Position numbers and translations under genes: made by a program. This document shows, one piece after another, positions 61,164-64,000 of a stretch of DNA of 64,000 bases. The notes under the pieces were generated by a model that saw only the letters and a program-made list of their open reading frames with translations, did not search any database and was not told the origin of the DNA. Position 1 is the first letter of the stretch, and each line of letters begins with the position of its first letter. This DNA comes from an uncultured Lachnospiraceae bacterium (lineage in GTDB: Bacteria > Bacillota > Clostridia > Lachnospirales > Lachnospiraceae): NCBI GenBank assembly GCA_934294885.1, contig CAKRAK010000014.1, forward strand, positions 3,516-67,515, read 5' to 3'.

Positions 61164-61859
61164 TCAGTGATTTTGATCATACTTTTCAAAAATCGATAGC
61201 ACAAATATTCCTCCTGCATCTCCCATATCCCGTTCATCAATTTTTACAGAAGATACTACAAATTTTTCTTGATCTTCGTACACTGTAAACTTTATTTCCG
61301 CCTTTGCAGGTTGGTCAAAATAGGTGCAATTACCAATAAACTTCACCTCTTCATTACCATTTTCATCCTTCCCTATGCTCTTCCATGTGGGATTTGAAAA
61401 ATAATCTTCAAACGCCTCTTGATATGTTATATCCGGATAACCACTTGGACAACCTGCTCTTACTGCAGAAACTACACTAACATTACTTGCAATATTAAAA
61501 CAAACTATCAATGCCATTATTTCCAAAACCGCAATTACTATAATGGGAATTTTGGGGAAGTTATCCTCTATCCATCCAAATGCAAATATAACTCCAATAT
61601 AAATTATAAACGGAAGCGGTTTTTTATCAAAAAAACCAAGAAGAGCACCTACCATCATTATTGCACCAATAGTCGCAAGTCCAGTTGTTATTATGCTACC
61701 TAATTTTTTCATCCTCCCTTTTCTCTTTGATTTTCCAGAATCATTGTCTGGTGTGTTCTTTCTGTAATCACCTCCATTTTCTGTCTCTACCCTTGTTCCA
61801 CATGAACCGCAAAATTGATCATCTTTTCCAATCTCGGCTCCACAATTCATACATTTCAT
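61164..61859 (-). CDS. Zinc-ribbon membrane protein of unknown function
   Basis: The 231-residue protein starts with a zinc ribbon (C3/C6/C17/C20), has a basic linker (KSKRKGRMKKLG), three hydrophobic segments (about 52-72, 75-92 and 98-118), and an extracytoplasmic-looking C-terminal domain (about 130-231). It resembles the many zinc-ribbon DUF proteins of Lachnospiraceae. The name of the family is not known to me. Its promoter lies under a palindrome next to the divergent XRE gene. Confidence 0.65.
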   Translation of the reverse strand: MKCMNCGAEIGKDDQFCGSCGTRVETENGGDYRKNTPDNDSGKSKRKGRMKKLGSIITTGLATIGAIMMVGALLGFFDKKPLPFIIYIGVIFAFGWIEDNFPKIPIIVIAVLEIMALIVCFNIASNVSVVSAVRAGCPSGYPDITYQEAFEDYFSNPTWKSIGKDENGNEEVKFIGNCTYFDQPAKAEIKFTVYEDQEKFVVSSVKIDERDMGDAGGIFVLSIFEKYDQNH

Positions 61860-61901
61860 AATTTCTCCCTCCCTTCTTTAATAACCCAAAACTAATATTT
61901 T

Positions 61902-61944
61902 TATAGCCATAGCTGATTATACTACAGCTATAAAAATATTACAA
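61902..61944 (-). promoter_or_regulatory. Promoter with XRE-type palindromic operator
   Basis: On the minus strand TTGTAA (61939-61944) and TATAAT (61916-61921) are 17 bp apart. Two inverted repeats cover the -10: TATAGC/GCTATA (61902-61907 and 61927-61932) and TAGCTG/CAGCTA (61910-61915 and 61925-61930). The divergent XRE gene starts at 61995, so repression by that protein is likely. Confidence 0.65.
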
Positions 61945-61994
61945 TTAGAATAATTTATTTTTAAGCAAATTTAGATATGGAGAAACTATAAAAT

Positions 61995-62318
61995 ATGAAA
62001 AATTTAGATTTTGAACAGATTGGAAAAAGAATAAAAGAGCTGCGCATTTCCAAAGGTTTAACGCAAGAATACATCGCCAATATTGCTGATGTAAATACCA
62101 GCCATATCAGTAACATTGAAAATAATCGCGTCAAAATATCTTTATCCACTTTAGTACAGGTATGTAATGCGCTTGATACATCTGTAGACTACATTCTATC
62201 CCACGAATATACTTCTGCCGATACATCAATTGAACGCGAGATATTAACAGCTCTCAAACCACAACCTAAGGATGTGAAGGAAAAGGTATTAAAGATTGTC
62301 TACGTTTTAACATCTTAA
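61995..62318 (+). CDS. XRE-family transcriptional regulator
   Basis: The 107-residue protein has an N-terminal Cro/C1 helix-turn-helix (about 8-64; KRIKELRISKGLTQEYIANI, NTSHISNIENNRVKISLSTL) and a short helical C-terminus (about 75-107). It is a small one-component regulator without a ligand domain. It is divergent from the 61859 operon and faces its operator. Confidence 0.9.
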   Translation: MKNLDFEQIGKRIKELRISKGLTQEYIANIADVNTSHISNIENNRVKISLSTLVQVCNALDTSVDYILSHEYTSADTSIEREILTALKPQPKDVKEKVLKIVYVLTS

Positions 62319-62480
62319 TCCCTTATTTAGTTTAGTGCTTATTGCATCACTCTTTAAACAATACGAAATATCTTCCTCATTTTGACAGATTAACACCCTT
62401 GATGTCAGAATATTTATCAATTTCTGAAAGCCTTATCGCTATACCTTTTCCTATGAAAATGCAGATTCCGATATAGTACA
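62319..62480. other. Short intergenic segment
   Basis: About 160 bp between the XRE gene and the tRNA terminator; I see no gene or clear signal. Confidence 0.5.
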
Positions 62481-62508
62481 AAAAATGCCGGGCAAAGCCC
62501 AGCATTTT
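62481..62508 (-). terminator. Terminator of tRNA-Leu
   Basis: On the minus strand AAAATGCTGGGC / GCCCGGCATTTT with loop TTT (one G-T pair) is followed by TTTTTG. It may also end the convergent XRE transcript. Confidence 0.85.
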
Positions 62509-62513
62509 AATCA

Positions 62514-62596
62514 TGCAGAAGATGGGACTTGAACCCACACGGGTGTTACCCCACTAGAACCTGAATCTAGCGCGTCTGCCATTCCGCCACTTCTGC
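62514..62596 (-). tRNA. tRNA-Leu (CAG)
   Basis: The gene gives an 83-nt cloverleaf with acceptor GCAGAAG / CTTCTGC, discriminator A, anticodon stem CTAGA / TCTAG with loop TTCAGGT (anticodon CAG), a long variable arm (GTGGGGTAACACCC) and the T loop GTTCAAGTC. The long variable arm is the class II form of leucine tRNA. CCA is not encoded. Confidence 0.95.
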
Positions 62597-62646
62597 ACAT
62601 ATGAAATTAACAACCTTTAATAGACTATCGCAAAACGGCAAAAAAG

Positions 62647-63096
62647 TCAAGGTATAAAATCATGAAGCATGTCAAATCGGAAAACAACCAAAGCAACATC
62701 CCGGATGATTGCAAAAATAAAAACAAAAGCAAGATAAAAATATGCCGGCAGCGGACTTGCAATGTAATATTTCTTTCCGTTTCTTTTTATCAAAGTTACC
62801 AAAACACCAAGTTCATAATGCAGGGCAAGAATGATACCGCTCAATAACAGGGGATTACACCATAGGGAATCCAGAATATGCCCCCGTAACAATGCCCGAA
62901 AAGCTCTTGTTCCGCCACAGCCCGGACAATACAACCCCGCAAACTCATGAAGTGGGCAGGGTAAATCAGGTAATATTCCAACCCTGCGAAACAACAGGGA
63001 AAGAGCCATCAACAAAACCCCTAGACCGGCTACAATATTTACAATCAAAAAGTCCCTTTTTAATATTGGATAACAAATCGTCTTTTTCTCTTTCAT
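62647..63096 (-). CDS. DUF2752 membrane protein
   Basis: The 149-residue protein has three to four helices and the DUF2752 signature CPLHEFAGLYCPGCGGTRA (about residues 41-59) followed by RALLRGHILDSLWCNPLLL. The CxxCGxTRA motif marks the family; function is unknown. In many Lachnospiraceae it lies beside small membrane proteins with a DUF4190 helix pair, as here. Confidence 0.9.
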   Translation of the reverse strand: MKEKKTICYPILKRDFLIVNIVAGLGVLLMALSLLFRRVGILPDLPCPLHEFAGLYCPGCGGTRAFRALLRGHILDSLWCNPLLLSGIILALHYELGVLVTLIKRNGKKYYIASPLPAYFYLAFVFIFAIIRDVALVVFRFDMLHDFIP

Positions 63097-63254
63097 GTTT
63101 TTCTCCTAAATCGTATCCGTAAATTATGACACAGAATTTCTTCCGATTCAAGACATAGGTAAATATTCCATATGTTCTGTATAACTTCTACTTTACAATC
63201 CTGTTTGAATAATGATATAGTTACCATAATCTTTATTTTCGAAAGGAGAACAGA

Positions 63255-63992
63255 ATGGACGAAAATACAAATGAATCAACCAATATAACAGAAACAGACC
63301 CAATTCAGTCTGATTCTACTTCAAAGGAAGCTTCTGCAACAGACACAGCTTCAGCAGATATAATTACACCGGATAAGGAAGCAGAAAATCATGCTTCTAC
63401 AGATGACTTTTCATCAAATCAGGCTTCATCAGATTCTGTAACAGGAACATTTTCTATGCCAGCAGATCCTGCCAGCACGGAAGATATTCATACAACCGCT
63501 TCTTCTGAGATTAATTCTTCCCAGACAGAGACTGTAACAGAGAGCACTGCACCTGTAACAGAACCGATTGCATCCTACAATTCATCCAACGAGTATACAT
63601 CCGTTGCCCATCGCGATGCATCATTTAGCGAAAGTAATAATGATTCGTATCCTAACAGCGGTTCTTATTCAGCAGGTCCGACAAATGCAGACACTTATAA
63701 TCCTTACAGCAATACAGCCGCTCCAATAAACAACAGCACCGGCACCACTTCTACCGGACTTGCCATTGCTTCTTTGGTTCTTGGTATTGTAGGAATCCTG
63801 TTTGCATGCTGCTGTCCTTACCTTGGAATTATCCTTTCCATTATAGGTGTCGTCCTTGGATGTGTACAGGAAAAGGATCCTATAACCGGACAAAAACCGG
63901 GATATGCCATCGCAGGTATCATTTGTTCTGCTGCAGGAATTGTATTGGGTATTGTTGTGGTGATTTTATCTTTTCTTCTTATAAGATCATAA
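63255..63992 (+). CDS. DUF4190 membrane protein with Ser/Thr-rich N-terminus
   Basis: The 245-residue protein has a disordered Ser/Thr/Asn/Ala-rich N-terminus (about 1-165) and two C-terminal helices in the DUF4190 pattern: GLAIASLVLGIVGILFACCC and GYAIAGIICSAAGIVLGIVV, each with a small-residue helix and a connecting loop. It lacks a signal peptide, so the N-terminus probably stays in the cytoplasm. The site GAAAGGAG precedes the ATG. It is divergent from the DUF2752 gene. Function unknown. Confidence 0.88.
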   Translation: MDENTNESTNITETDPIQSDSTSKEASATDTASADIITPDKEAENHASTDDFSSNQASSDSVTGTFSMPADPASTEDIHTTASSEINSSQTETVTESTAPVTEPIASYNSSNEYTSVAHRDASFSESNNDSYPNSGSYSAGPTNADTYNPYSNTAAPINNSTGTTSTGLAIASLVLGIVGILFACCCPYLGIILSIIGVVLGCVQEKDPITGQKPGYAIAGIICSAAGIVLGIVVVILSFLLIRS

Positions 63993-64000
63993 TACATAAG

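Overview
The window looks like chromosomal DNA of a low-GC Gram-positive anaerobe of the class Clostridia, most probably Lachnospiraceae. The evidence is the gene content and order: an S10-spc-alpha ribosomal cluster followed by ECF transporter genes, truA, rplM and rpsI; a long-form L17; zinc-ribbon SPFH proteins; strong AGGAGG ribosome binding sites; and TTGACA/TATAAT promoters. No rRNA, CRISPR array, prophage or complete insertion sequence is visible. The assignment is an inference from gene content, not from a database search.

Layout. 1-1351: 5'-proximal part of a TRAM/RumA-type 23S rRNA methyltransferase gene. 1893-5284: three zinc-ribbon membrane-associated proteins resembling Bacillus YdjI, YdjG and YdjH. 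5409-9595: a minus-strand operon (VanW protein, AIR-synthase-like protein, Lrp regulator, aminotransferase). 9860-13576: a 34-codon membrane peptide, a TPR-like protein, and an ECF sigma factor overlapping a membrane beta-propeller protein that is probably its anti-sigma factor. 13642-16610: an AgrC-like sensor with a decayed ATPase domain, a gene fragment, and a divergent SEDS-like membrane protein behind a promoter with LytTR-like direct repeats. 16923-26648: housekeeping and transport genes (DUF362 ferredoxin, MATE exporters, PHP phosphoesterase, polar amino-acid ABC transporter, MarR-MATE pair, lipase-like protein). 26790-47904: the ribosomal protein superoperon on the minus strand with rplM-rpsI, truA, ecfT and a single-chain double ATPase in place of ecfA1 and ecfA2. 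48227-54447: a methyltransferase and a MoxR-DUF58-VWA-VWA-TPR operon. 54652-60447: rRNA methyltransferase-like gene, cardiolipin synthase, YbaK, MATE, and type Ic aspartate aminotransferase. 60772-63992: small envelope and regulatory genes around one tRNA-Leu(CAG).

The least explained signal is a dispersed palindromic element. Two copies (10713-10911 and 15113-15312; 199 and 200 bp) share a 96-97 bp core of roughly 88% identity. Their flanking arms of about 50 bp differ in sequence but are self-complementary within each copy, so each copy can fold into one long nested hairpin. A shorter relative of the central hairpin lies at 1595-1656 on the opposite strand. Other points worth attention are the EcfA1-EcfA2 fusion, the degenerate GHKL sensor close to LytTR-like repeats, and multi-hairpin leaders of the S10 and L13 operons.
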